A DNA stretch of 64,000 bases from Paralvinella palmiformis. Taxonomy: Eukaryota; Annelida; Polychaeta; Terebellida; Alvinellidae. Below are positions 11,340 to 21,936 of the stretch, piece by piece (positions within the stretch are counted from its first letter, which is position 1; each line of letters opens with the position of its first letter). The stretch spans positions 131,001-195,000 of the forward strand of contig JAODUP010000314.1 of the NCBI GenBank assembly GCA_025642065.1, given 5' to 3'. The notes below the pieces were generated by a model. That model saw nothing but the letters and a program-made list of their open reading frames with translations. It had not been told where the DNA came from and did not search any database. The translations under genes were made by a program, and so were the position numbers.

Positions 11340-12400
11340 GATCCAGAATTTTGGTTTCTTTTATATATATCAGATATGCACACCAACTGTGCCACCCCAC
11401 ATGAGCGTTTACCCAATTAAAATGGTCTGTATACTGTGGGCTCCAGGGTTGGCAAGTTTATGACCCAATGTCAAAAACCATGGATCAATCCAGGGTTTAT
11501 GACGTCATGTCATAAACAGGTTTATGACGTCATGTCATAAACAGGTTTATGACAAGATCGTTAAAAGCATGTATTTTTTAACATAAATATTGGCATAGCC
11601 AACAAATTTGTGACATATTTTCCAAGATATACCTGAAAAGTAGTTTTTAGAATGGCTTAAATTATTACTATGTTAATATTGTGATAATAAAAGTAAATTT
11701 ATTATACAATAAGTTAGGGTCTGATTATTAGACTTTGGTAGTCATACACTGGTATTGTTTATAGCGAAAATCAATTGGCTTGATTAGTCTGCCATTTTTT
11801 TCTAGAGCTTAGGGGACAGTATTAATTTAATTGAACTATTCATTAATTGGATGACAAGCAAGACACTGCCCTCTTGAGTTGGTGCTGGTATTTATCTGTG
11901 GCTGACCATTTTTTTATGCTTGTATTTTGTCACATGATCCTCCAAGGACTTTGTGATTTGTACTATTGATGATTGGCGCATCAACTGGACTGATTCAATC
12001 ATACTGTTATGGTTACTGAATAAAATATATCTCTAAATTATTTCTGAATTGGAAATAATATAAAAGAGACCAACATAAAATATTATTTTACATTCTTGTT
12101 TGTAATATATAAATATATTAATTCTGTTATAATCATAATCCACAACTAGTTTAAATAGATTAAAATTGAATGTTAAAAAAAATTAAAATCACAAAATATA
12201 GAGTGAATAAAAAGGTTTACGATGGTATTTGATGTCTTAAGAGTATTTACGACGGGTTTATGACACTGTCCTGTCATAACCCCAACTTTGGTGGGCTCCA
12301 CCCACAACACTGTGACACCATGACATAGTATACCTGTAATCTATATAGAGATATTGGTATTTAGGAATTTACCTCCATTCAATGTTTAGACCCATCAATA
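11340..12400 (+). repeat. repeat family G, copy A, interrupted by a hAT-like insertion
   Basis: Flanks 11340-11443 and 12299-12400 together match the uninterrupted copy B at 14390-14585. Shared words are TTTTATATATAT, CACACCAACTGTG, AATGGTCTG, CCCACAACACTGTGACACCA, TACCTGTAATCTAT and TAGGAATTTACC. The insertion splits the copy at a GTGGGCTC target. Confidence 0.75.
11444..12290. mobile_element. non-autonomous hAT-like element
   Basis: An 847-bp insertion bounded by a perfect 8-bp target duplication GTGGGCTC (11436-11443 and 12291-12298). Its 5' end starts CAGGGTTGG; the reverse complement of its 3' end starts CAAAGTTGG (7 of 9 match). Target size and CAGGG-type termini fit the hAT superfamily. 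There is no transposase frame. Near the 5' end are two exact 25-bp tandem units plus a partial third (11496-11553), each holding the inverted repeat TTTATGAC..GTCATAAA around TGACGTCA; a related TTTATGAC/GTCATAA pair lies near the 3' end. Confidence 0.8.
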
Positions 12401-12588
12401 AATTATATAAAACACAACACTTGTATGTTCAACTCTCTTTAATTAATACAGGCAGCATACATTGTGTAAAATTATACATTACATTGTTTAACCAACATAC
12501 ATTATGAAATTCTACACATTTCATGTTTTATTTATTCTGAGTTTTTCCCCAGCAGCTGCTAACGTAAAATATACTCGATTAATTTAGG

Positions 12589-13092
12589 GGAGAAGTAGGG
12601 AGGTTCGACTATCTTACACTTCATTGGTTTAATCTTAGTATACGCGATACAGCAATCGACAAGAAGTACTTTTCTATCATTGTTTAATGTACCTAATAAT
12701 GCATTGATTTGTGACCCAATTCAATGTTGTAAAGGTTACTTATATCAGCAAAGTGCCAGGAGTGGAAGTTCGACCACAGTAAGGGACTTGTCTTGTTGAA
12801 ATTTGGGCTAGAAACCCCTGGCTGTCGTTTATTGGGCACAGCCAAACACACCAGTGTATACATAGTGTAGACTTTTGAAATGTTGTAGGTGAACTCTGGT
12901 GGCCTGGCAGTTAAGCACCTGACACTTCTTACCAAGGGTCATAGGTTTGATCCCAGCAAGAGGTCGAAACTTTTCCAATTATTCAGTGATCTATTATGTT
13001 CCAGCTTAAAACTATTAAGTGTAATAAATAATGAATAGGGTTTTAATGTTGTGGTCGATTCTTCCTGCCTGGTCGAACCTCCCTACTTCTCC
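12589..13092. mobile_element. MITE-like element with perfect 21-bp terminal inverted repeats
   Basis: Left arm 12589-12609 (begins GGAGAAGTAGGGAGG, ends TTCGAC) is the exact reverse complement of 13072-13092. TA dinucleotides lie close outside both ends, which could fit a TA target, but the exact duplication is unclear. The 504-bp interior has no transposase frame and carries a SINE-B head. Confidence 0.75.
12893..12982 (+). mobile_element. SINE family B, head fragment
   Basis: GAACTCTGGTGGCCTGGCAGTTAAG-like A-box region and AGGTTTGATCCCAGCAAGAGGTCGAAAC-like B-box region match the head of the 44.7 kb copy. It ends soon after TTTTCCAA. It lies inside the inverted-repeat element. Confidence 0.7.
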
Positions 13093-13844
13093 TATATCAT
13101 TTTAAAACAACACCAAATCGAAGTAGTATAACTAGGTATTAGCACAATGGTTATGCTTGCAGCATACACAAAAAAAGTTTCTTCGGACGTCACTCAACAA
13201 GTCGCCCATTTTGTCTTCCTTGACCTGTGCACTAAACGACCTCGTGGTGTGGGGTGTTAAACAGCAATCCTCCCCCCCCCCCGCCTGCGGTATCCATGTG
13301 TTTCGGACACCCCTCTCACTCAGAGTTAACAGTCCAATTCACACCAATCACTACATGGAAGAATGATCTGTTTTGTCTCAGATCGCACATGTGGAATCAC
13401 GCTCTTACATTTAAATGTGTTCCATTTCTTGTCGGATTCGCATAACTGATATATGGAATATCGGCTGTAAGCTTAGTAAAATACGCGGATCAATTTGCGA
13501 CAGTAGTAGCATCAACCAATCAACGACTGTGTAAGAATCCATTGGAAAGATGGCGACTCATGTGGGTGCTGACAGTGACATTGTTTACTTTTCACTGATG
13601 ATTAATGACAAAAAGAAAATAATAAATTATAAAGGCCCCCAAAAAAACCTAAACTATTGAAGAGACTGTCAAATCCCAACTAACGGAAGGATATATGTTA
13701 TACAAAACATTGTTGTCTTTTTTCTTGACCAACCCTATGTTTTCAATGAATTTTGTTATCTTTCCGACTGACCCCAATTTTTGGGAGGGAAATTTTCTGT
13801 AAAACAAGTATTCAAAAAACGATGGCCTTAATAGAGGATAGTTA
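13093..13844. other. unassigned intergenic sequence
   Basis: Includes a C-rich run at about 13270-13282 and a GTGTGGGGTGTTAAACAGCAATCC-like stretch that may be a SINE tail. No gene was recognised; the overlapping frames at 13157-13445 are not conserved-looking. Confidence 0.3.
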
Positions 13845-14337
13845 TTAGTAGGATGTAGGAAAACTTTTAGCAAATGTTGACATTACTTGTGTTCTCATTG
13901 GAATTAATACATCAAGATATCTTTCATAGCAATCAGACCTCCAGGCCACCATTAATTTCATCATCTCACCAGGAATGCCAACCTGGAGCATAAAACTTGC
14001 CCATCCTCTTCTAAAGCTGTTACTACTATAGTCTGTCCCCAGACATAACCATTTTAATAACCCTTTTAAGATCTTTTGTGAACTTACCACATGTAAGTGG
14101 TTTAGTACCCAGTAAGGTTGTGAAAGTAAACACATGAATGGACCCCTGGTGGGCAGAACTAAGAAAAAACATTCCTTTCAAGGCTCCTACTGGACACAGT
14201 GGGTAATTAGGAATCTCTGGCAGTGGAATATAAACACATCTTTGATGTTTGCAAAATACACATTTACATGGGGATGCACCCATATGATCCACTACTTCAT
14301 ATCATCAAATACCTCTTTAGCTAAAAGCACCTTGTGA
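13845..14337 (-). pseudogene. tyrosine recombinase fragment (Crypton/DIRS-type)
   Basis: Two overlapping minus-strand frames (about 14292-14026 and 14135-13845) form one recombinase C-terminal half with a frameshift between them. Visible are a CPVGAL segment, the SFRRGWASFML box carrying the catalytic arginine region, a GIPGEMMKL helix, WRSDCYERYLDV with a candidate nucleophile tyrosine, and a basic tail. This arrangement is typical of eukaryotic YR elements, where the enzyme integrates the transposon. The N-terminal half is not found, so it is a relic. Crypton versus DIRS cannot be decided without the rest. Confidence 0.6.
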
Positions 14338-14389
14338 TTTGGCTTTTGCAATGTTTTACCACATTAACACTGTGGTGTTACCAATGTAC

Positions 14390-14585
14390 TGGTTCCTTTT
14401 ATATATATATCATTATCAGATACGCACACCAACTGTGGCACCCTATGTGAGCATTTAACCAATCAAAATGGTCTGGATGCCATGAGCTCTGCCCACAACA
14501 CTGTGACACCACTATGTAGCATACCTGTAATCTATTTGGAGATATTGCTGTTTAGGAATTTACCCCCGTTCAATGTTTAAAACGG
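14390..14585 (+). repeat. repeat family G, copy B (empty site)
   Basis: Matches both flanks of copy A at 11.3-12.4 kb without the hAT-like insertion, reading GAGCTCTGCCCACAACACTG through the position corresponding to the insertion. It lies just upstream of the recombinase relic and might belong to the same element. Confidence 0.7.
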
Positions 14586-14649
14586 GCAAAAAGATTAAAT
14601 CCACAAATTAATTTACCATTTTATTTTTTAATTCAGAAGTATTTCTTCC

Positions 14650-14826
14650 ATGACAATCCTACTTGGAATATACACTACTCAGAGTAGCTATTCCAAGTAG
14701 GTACTCATGGTAAAAAGTATTAGGCAAAAAAACAGTCTGTAAAAACCGAATTGGAATTGATAAATTTGGGGCAGAATTGGAATTGACCAAATGGAATTGG
14801 AGTTGACAAAATGGAATTGACCCCAT
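14650..14826 (+). repeat. foldback hairpin and adjoining GGAATTG repeats
   Basis: A perfect 13-bp inverted repeat, CCTACTTGGAATA (14658-14670) and TATTCCAAGTAGG (14689-14701), encloses an inner CTACTC-A-GAGTAG stem; CCATG/CATGG flank it. Downstream, 14750-14825 holds degenerate copies of GGAATTGA/GGAATTGG, also seen at 11221-11260 beside repeat G copy A. Confidence 0.75.
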
Positions 14827-15990
14827 ATTTGCTATCAGTATCACTCATTGCCGGGGAACTGGACTATTCGCCCTTGATTTTATTCAACCTTCGGTTAGTT
14901 TTGTACTGTTTTTTTTAATTCGCCACTGGGAACCATCATCTTTGATTTACTTAGTATTTCCCCAGGGTAAAAAGGAGCACGAGGTGGTACAGGCAATGGT
15001 GCGAAGTCAGTCATGGGAGTCCGGTGTGATTTGTTTGATTCCATTTAAATGTATGCAGATTAATATAATAGAATTTGGGGAAACATGTCATTTATTAATG
15101 ACTGACATATTAATAGAAATGGTTAGCCATAGTTTCAAACTGGTAGCATGTTCTATCCCAAAATCTAACATTTGGATGCTTGATGTTCATCAGATATCAT
15201 ATAGCAGGGCCTGAATTGATTGTTCACAATGTGTATGCTTTGCATGAATTACACGAAGACATTATGGTCATATTAAGTGGGTCATGTCTCCACTATAGCT
15301 CTGTGCAGGCCTGACTGCCCCATGCAGACTGCCAGAATAATGACAAATACTGTGTGGCGGAGCCATTGCAGCCTTAATACATATGTTTGTGGTCCGATTG
15401 CGGGCCCAAGCATAATTTTTGGTGCCTGCTGGATGTAAATTTCAGGCCCGCATTCTCAACGAAGATATCTTGTAGTGGTCAGGTCTCCTTTAATATGGAG
15501 TGGGGCAGTTGCAAGTCAGAAAAATCAGCCGGCACAAGGCTCTAGTCTCCAACAACACCATTATATAATTAATGACATTATATGTAGTTATTATTTCCAT
15601 GTCTCTAATCACTGAGTGAATAATATTGAAAGACTGGAATTTAAAAATATGCTTATTTGTGAATATATTTGCATGTATTTAGGTTTCAGCTTGAAACCTA
15701 AATAATTCTTGAAACTTTCAGGCAGTATTGTGGATTGTTGAAGATTATTGCTAACAGAGTCTTAGAATACTCATTTATACATTTAAATTTGTATTGGGGG
15801 CTTTAATAGCATCTTTATTTCTCACACTCCGTTTGGCTTCATCCTGTGTATGGAGATTGACCTACAGCTGATGCAGTCTGATTAAGTATTAATATTAAGC
15901 CATTAATTTCTAACTTTGATGTCTTGCCTGTGATACATACCGATCTTATTATATAGTCGTTAAATCTCTTTTATTTGATCGTTATTTCAG
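14827..15990. other. region upstream of ATPSCKMT
   Basis: A 90-codon open frame at 14942-15214 follows an acceptor-like TTTCCCCAG but has no family resemblance and is not called. A good 3' splice site (GTTATTTCAG, AG at 15989-15990) lies 21 bp before the ATPSCKMT start codon, so a 5' UTR exon or trans-spliced leader is expected upstream. No promoter was recognised. Confidence 0.35.
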
Positions 15991-16011
15991 CCTTTGAAGT
16001 GAGTCATTAGT

Positions 16012-16680
16012 ATGATGAATGGAAATTCTGATGCATTTTCACCTACTGGTTGTTCTGAATGCGATTCTCTCCAGAGCGAATTCAACAAGGGAAAACAAAA
16101 ACCGCAGTTAACAAGAACAGGCAAGATTCTGTTAACCATTGCGGGTACAACATTTGGCTTGGTGTTTGCTGTCACTACTCCATTTCTACTACCAGCAGTT
16201 AGGAAGATCTGCCTACCATATGTACCAGCTACGTTGAACCAAGTGAAGAACGTCTTATGTCTCATCCAAGACAAGGGAGGTCGCTTAATTGACCTTGGAA
16301 GTGGGGATGGCAGGATTGTGATAGAAGCAGCAAAGTCAGGGCTACGGTGTGATGGTGTGGAGCTCAATCCTTGGTTAGTGCTGTACTCGCGTCTCTCCAG
16401 CATCCGACACGGTACACACAGCAGAACGTCATTCTACAGAAGTGATCTGTGGACCACCGACCTGTCTAAGTATGACTATGTTGTTGTGTTTGGTGTCGAC
16501 TGTATGATGCAGCAGTTGGCTGACAAGCTGAAACACGAACTCTGTGAAGAAGGTCAGGTGATTGCTTGTCGATTTCCTCTACCAGGAATAAAGCCAGTGA
16601 AGACGATTGGTAGTGGCATTGATGCTGTCTGGCTCTATAGGAAACAATGCTTTAACTCGAGACAGCTGGGGAAACACTAA
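16012..16680 (+). CDS. ATPSCKMT: ATP synthase c-subunit lysine N-methyltransferase (FAM173B family)
   Basis: An intronless 222-aa frame. Residues about 38-68 form a hydrophobic membrane or mitochondrial-targeting segment that runs into PFLLPAVRKICLPYVPAT, a family signature. SAM-binding motif I is LIDLGSGDGRIVIEAA (92-107), followed by the acidic-loop motif VELNPWLVLYSR; FYRSDLW, VVVFGV and VIACRFPLPG also match the family. The known human protein trimethylates a lysine of the c-ring of mitochondrial ATP synthase. The start is fixed by an in-frame TGA at 16000-16002 and a double ATG; the second Met (16015) is also possible. A splice acceptor sits 21 bp upstream. GTAAAG follows the TAA directly, and the HDHD3 frame starts 196 bp later. 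Confidence 0.92.
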   Translation: MMNGNSDAFSPTGCSECDSLQSEFNKGKQKPQLTRTGKILLTIAGTTFGLVFAVTTPFLLPAVRKICLPYVPATLNQVKNVLCLIQDKGGRLIDLGSGDGRIVIEAAKSGLRCDGVELNPWLVLYSRLSSIRHGTHSRTSFYRSDLWTTDLSKYDYVVVFGVDCMMQQLADKLKHELCEEGQVIACRFPLPGIKPVKTIGSGIDAVWLYRKQCFNSRQLGKH

Positions 16681-16876
16681 GTAAAGGTGGGTTTGTTGTG
16701 TTATCTTCTCATTTATGGAAATACCTATTTGGTATGAGTGCATTATTATATTTTCCTGTGATAAGAATTCCAGGTATTTTACAGTGTTATTAAAAATAAA
16801 TGAAACAATAAATAATTTAACAGGCATCTTAATTTTGTCACTGCTGTTGACGAAGTTTCATTTTTATTCCCTATAG
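16681..16876 (+). other. intercistronic segment shaped like an intron
   Basis: Starts with the donor-like GTAAAG immediately after the ATPSCKMT TAA and ends with TTATTCCCTATAG immediately before the HDHD3 ATG. It also contains two AATAAA hexamers (16795-16800 and 16807-16812). Cis-splicing would abut stop and start codons in one mRNA; polyadenylation plus trans-splicing at the AG would separate two cistrons. No promoter motif is evident in it. Confidence 0.6.
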
Positions 16877-17611
16877 ATGATAAAGTGTCGTTTGGTGACC
16901 TTTGACATAGTTAACACTGTGCTGAGAGTAATTGGATCACCAGCTTTACAGTACACTGATGTTGCCAGACAACATGGTCTGTTTGTTGATCCTGAAAAGA
17001 TTGCCTCTGTGTATCATCCACTTTATATCCAGATGAAAGCAGACTATCCACAGTATGGCATACACCACGAAATGAATACAAAGCAATGGTGGAACATCTT
17101 TGTGCTGCGTGTTTTCGCTGCTACAGGCTGTCCGACCGATCTGAAGATATTATCCAAGGTTACCAATTCTCTCTGGGAGAGGTTCTCAGAGGGGGCCAAC
17201 TGGGAGGTTCTCCCTCATACAGCCGCTGTCCTGGAGCAGCTAAAGAACTGTGGATTTCTCCTAGCAGCTGTGTCAAATTTTGATGAAAGACTGGAGATTA
17301 CTTTGCAAAAACAGAACTTGTTGAGTTATTTCGATTCTTGTGTCACGGTTATTTCTTCACAAGCGCAGAAGCCCGATCCGCGTATATTCTGGGCTGCTTT
17401 AAACCAAGTCTCGGTTAAGCCAGCTGAAGCAGCACATGTTGGTGATGATATTAAGAATGATTATATTCCAGCGAAGAGTATTGGCATGCATGCATTTCTC
17501 TTTGCTCGTGAGGCCAAATTACAGAACGATGCAATAGAACACAGAATTAGTGAGGAGGATCTCCTCACTGATATTAGACAGGTACTTGACAGGGTCACTT
17601 TACTAGTATGA
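16877..17611 (+). CDS. HDHD3: HAD-like hydrolase domain-containing protein 3
   Basis: An intronless 244-aa frame, close to the family length of about 250. HAD motif I is VTFDIVNTVLR (nucleophile Asp10). The usual second Asp two residues later is Val here; as I recall the human protein also lacks it (Lys at that position). Also visible: family segment NTKQWWNIFVLRVF, motif II VSNFDERLE, motif III lysine in QKPDPRIF, and motif IV HVGDDIKNDY. A phosphatase-like role is suggested by the fold; the physiological substrate is not known to me. The ATG is preceded directly by an AG acceptor, so the mRNA's 5' end must come from a spliced upstream exon, the ATPSCKMT cistron or a trans-spliced leader, unless transcription starts within the short spacer. 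Confidence 0.9.
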   Translation: MIKCRLVTFDIVNTVLRVIGSPALQYTDVARQHGLFVDPEKIASVYHPLYIQMKADYPQYGIHHEMNTKQWWNIFVLRVFAATGCPTDLKILSKVTNSLWERFSEGANWEVLPHTAAVLEQLKNCGFLLAAVSNFDERLEITLQKQNLLSYFDSCVTVISSQAQKPDPRIFWAALNQVSVKPAEAAHVGDDIKNDYIPAKSIGMHAFLFAREAKLQNDAIEHRISEEDLLTDIRQVLDRVTLLV

Positions 17612-17886
17612 TTGTTATTTGTTTTAATGGGTCTGCTTTCTGGTGTAAACTATACTGAATATGTATGGGTTGGTGGTGATACTCTTTTGACCACAGTCCA
17701 CAAACCTTTCATAGTCTTGGCGATTTATCATATTTGATGACTTTCTTACAACACTTACAACATATGTCTGTATGTGATAACAAAATAGTAAGTCAGTGAG
17801 TGTTCACTAAAATGGTTATTCAGCACTAAATTGATCAGTATTGTTTTGTTTTATTTCGTTGCACCAGTCATTTATATCTCAAGGCA

Positions 17887-18034
17887 GTCTACAAACATTG
17901 GTGTGAAATATTCTTATAGACGTATATCAGAAGATAAGGTCTTAACAAATAGTTTATCCTTTGCTCATCCGTATGAAGATTCCTGGAAGGTATCATGGCC
18001 ACCCACCATTTCTTTCACGGATGATGATGAATAA
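17887..18034 (+). other. coding-like segment ending at a polyadenylation hexamer
   Basis: After acceptor-like CTCAAGGCAG an open frame runs to a stop at 18032-18034, ending SFAHPYEDSWKVSWPP then TISFTDDDE. Composition looks coding, and AATAAA (18030-18035) overlaps the stop. There is no upstream ATG in frame. It could be a terminal exon of an unseen gene or an alternative 3' exon of the ATPSCKMT-HDHD3 unit; it may equally be chance within the HDHD3 3' UTR. Confidence 0.25.
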
Positions 18035-18035
18035 A

Positions 18036-20474
18036 TAATAAAGAGACCACATATCTTAGAAATAATTGTCTTACAATGTTATTGATCCAATTTAAAGAAA
18101 ACTGTGTTGATAGTATTTGTGAATCTATACATTGCATTTTCTATTCGGCATTGATTACGAACTGAATCATTTTAATGACTAATACATTTTCTGCATGTGG
18201 ATACATAGTTTAGAGATTAGTATTAAATATATTATATGCTGTATGGTCTTACCTGTCAAGGAGAGTTGTGTAAATGGGTTATTACTATTAGCCATATATA
18301 TATATAGTCTATAGTGTATTTAATAATCTAATGGAAATTTTGTAATTACTTGTCACCGTGTGTTGGGCTATTTGAAATAAAATCATAACTATCAACAAGA
18401 AAAAGTTGGTAATTACTTGCCACTGTTTTCTAAACATTGGATTTATCAGAAAGGGAATGCTTTTGGCAGTTCTTTTAATGGTGCGTACAATCTGTCTGTC
18501 AATATATTTGGGTCTCCTTGTTGCCAGTTAAGTTAAGTTTTCTGTTTTTTTCTCCTCATTGCATGTGATGGCTGAGTTAATATCGTAAATAACAAAACAT
18601 CATTGGGATCAGTTCATGTCAGTCATGTGATATTATGTATACTGATTTTCTCATCACAATGTGCCTGTACCAGCTAGTGACTATAAATGTGACTATAAAC
18701 TCCACACTTTTCATCTTCGTAAATGGAAACCTTAGTTGTCCATTTCATTTGGAGGTGCTCTTTCTGATAGCTCTCATTTAGAAAAGACTTGGAGTTTCCG
18801 ACGATTTATGCCATGTTGAAATCAAAGCAAAACTAATTACCGAGGGTAGCCTATGTATGACCTAGACATTTGTGATGTGCAGCCTTGTGACATGCTGATG
18901 TACCTGGTACCCGAATATTCAACAGTTGAACTACGTCAGTAAGTGACACTGAGAGAGTTGTTTGTGGAAACTTGCGCAACTACACCATGACCAACCCACT
19001 GGATGGTTTCAGCTAATTTAATAAATTCTTGTAAAAAATCTAAATCTATTTTGTGTTTGGGTGTGTATTCGTGTTTTACTCCTTCAAAGTGAGAGTTAAT
19101 TGAGCTTATATCGTGTATTTTCAAACATGTTTGTTATTGAAATATTAATAAAAAAGAGATGAGCACAATGATATGTGTTGCTTCACCTACTGGCATTACA
19201 TATATATTAATCAAATACAGATACCCTCCGCAACCACCGACGGTGTAGAGCCTGACAGAATCCCCCTTTATAAAAGAGCATAGGGATGAAACGTGTGCTA
19301 TTCATCCCCACCATAATTCACTCCAGCCCTCTTATCCATCACACATAAATATCTATCCCATTGTCCAAAATAACACCTGATTGTCCAAAATAACAGCCTA
19401 GTAACTACTCACCTGTGTAAATACACTACCACCAATTTCTACATACAGGGGGTCTACTCTAGCCTATAAAGCGAATAACCATTCGGTATTATTCTCTCTA
19501 CACGGTTCTATAAAAGACCATTGATACAATGGACTTAAATTAATCAAAGCAAACGTATTCGAAATAGTAGCGTCTGCTTCCAAATGAAGGGTGTTATCTT
19601 ATTTGATATATTATTAGTCTGAGTTAAGTACTAACGTACGTAACAGAGTAATGTTCAAAGGGGTTTAATATTTTTGGTTGTTCAATGTTTATGTTAATAC
19701 TTTAAAAGCTACAGCTTTAACTGATGGTTGTTGACCCGTGCTCTGTATATCGTATAACACACACACACACACACAGATGATCTGATGAATTAATTACACA
19801 TTGGCTATCCAGTTTGTACACAGCAATCTGTGATGACACAAAACGAAAGGTCAAAGGAAGGTCAGTTTGGTTGTTTTGGTTTTGTCGGCAGAACGGACAA
19901 GAACAACGAAATTAAGGAGACTCGGTAAACATCATTCCAGGAGTGGACGTTTCTGGTGGGTTAATTTTTAAAACTCCTGCGTGTTAACTGAACTGAATAT
20001 CGTGTTTCTATTTTAACAATACATACTACTGCATTCTAGAACGATTACTGTATGAACTATACGCTCGTCCTTAATTACGGCGTAATTGTGTAACTTGTCG
20101 GTGTGTTTCAATGTCCACTTGAGAGGAACATTTGACTCAGAAAAAAATCTGCTTTGAGAGTTTATTCTCTTCTTCTGAAAATAAACTTTGTGTACGAAGA
20201 CCGTGCCAGGAATATATTTTTTCTTTGGTGCAGTAGTGGAACTGTTGTTATTAATGGTGGTAGCAGTAGTAGTATTAATAATATTAGCCGACCCAATTAG
20301 CCTACCATGTGCCCAAAAGTGGCCGTAACGTCAATCATCAATCAATCACTAACAACAAAACTAGCGGTAACAATAGTAGGACCAAAAGCAGTTAGAATGA
20401 CAATAATAAAATAATGTTAGTAGCTGAAAATAATACTTATCATTTTATTACTTCATTTCTCGACTAGGATATAA
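18036..20474. other. intergenic region between HDHD3 and the SLC5 gene
   Basis: Contains another AATAAA (18376-18381), a small direct duplication of ATTGTCCAAAATAACA near 19360-19400, a (CA)n tract at 19759-19776 and a SINE-A scrap at 20282-20345. The SLC5 promoter and any 5' UTR exon should lie here but were not identified. Confidence 0.35.
20282..20345 (+). mobile_element. SINE family A, 3' fragment
   Basis: GCCGACCCAATTAGCCTACC, then ATGTGCCCAAAAGTGGCCGTAA and an ATCATCAATCAATC tail match the 3' third of family A. Confidence 0.7.
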
Positions 20475-20714
20475 ATGATGTCGGAGAGAGGACATTTAAA
20501 TCAATGGACGGATATATTGGTTGTTGTAGTCTACTTCTTGTTTGTACTGGCTGTGGGGTTATGGGTCAGTGAATTTGTTTATATTCGTTATTTCTCGTTG
20601 ATATGGATTTGTGACTTAAACTATTAACGGAAAAATACCTGCTGATGATATTTGCTCATTTTAATTATACCTATCAATTAAATTGCCTTAATTTCTACCT
20701 ATTATATATGCATT

Positions 20715-20751
<37 letters not shown>

Positions 20752-21863
20752 ACTCTGTCATTATACGTTGGCATGGCATCTCTATCAATAAACGCTATAT
20801 TGTGTATTTTAAATAGTATGTGCATTTTCTTAGTCCATGTTCAGACCAAACCGAGGAAGTCTTAATGGATACTTCTTGGCAGGAAGAGACATGAGTTGGT
20901 TTCCGGTAAATACAATATCGTTTTAATTAACCGAAAAATGATATTTATCTTCTACTAATCAAATATAATGAGTGAATGGCTGAATATGTGGATGGGAGAG
21001 TTAACAAGTGAGTGAGAGGCTGAATGAATGAGCGAGTGAGTGAATGTGTGGGTATTAGAGTTAATCATTGAGGGTATGTTTTTGTTTTCTTTCACCTCCG
21101 CTGGTAACACAATCCCATCTGGCATTATCAGATAAAATGGACTCGGGGTCCCATCTTAATTGCTGGTCTGGAGTGCAGTATAGCTGTTGCACCATAGGAA
21201 CGACCATATCATCATCACACATGGGTAATCAAATCCAACAAAATTAGAAAACTCGCTACAATTTATTTGCGCCCAAACGTCGAAATGCAAAGAAGGGGTA
21301 TTCTTCATAGATACCCAAGCTGAGTAATACAAGACAACATCTATATAATAATAAGTATAAAGTCATTGTCAGCAACATAGCTACACGGTTCGTTATAAAA
21401 ACAGTGCATTGCGTGTCAAACGACCAACCCTTATTTGATACGTTGAAATGGGCGCATTACTTATTTGGGTGAGAGAATGACTGAATTAATAATTTATCAC
21501 GGCTTACAAATTGCACTTGTCACTAAATGACAAGCCCCCCCCCCCAATGAACGCATGGTAAACCCGCGCGCGTTTAGGGTTATGACATGTCATTAAGATC
21601 ATGACTTCGTAAACACTGACCAAGAACAATAATGTTTACAGGTTGGTGCCTCACTGTTTGCTAGCAATATCGGTAGTGAGCATTTCATAGGATTAGCCGG
21701 AACTGGAGCATCATCAGGGATTGCCGTCGTCGTCTACGAATGGTTGGTCAGTAAACAGACAATTGTTTGTTCATTTAGGATGATCAGCTTCAACTTGAGT
21801 TTTTTAATTTTTTTCTTCTGAGTAAAACATCATTTCATGTTCGTTTGTCCATTTTGTTTTGCA

Positions 21864-21936
<73 letters not shown>

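Noticed and set aside
14942..15214. 90-codon frame after a TTTCCCCAG acceptor upstream of ATPSCKMT
   Set aside because: No family resemblance, no paired donor and an AT-rich composition; kept only as a note in the flanking region.
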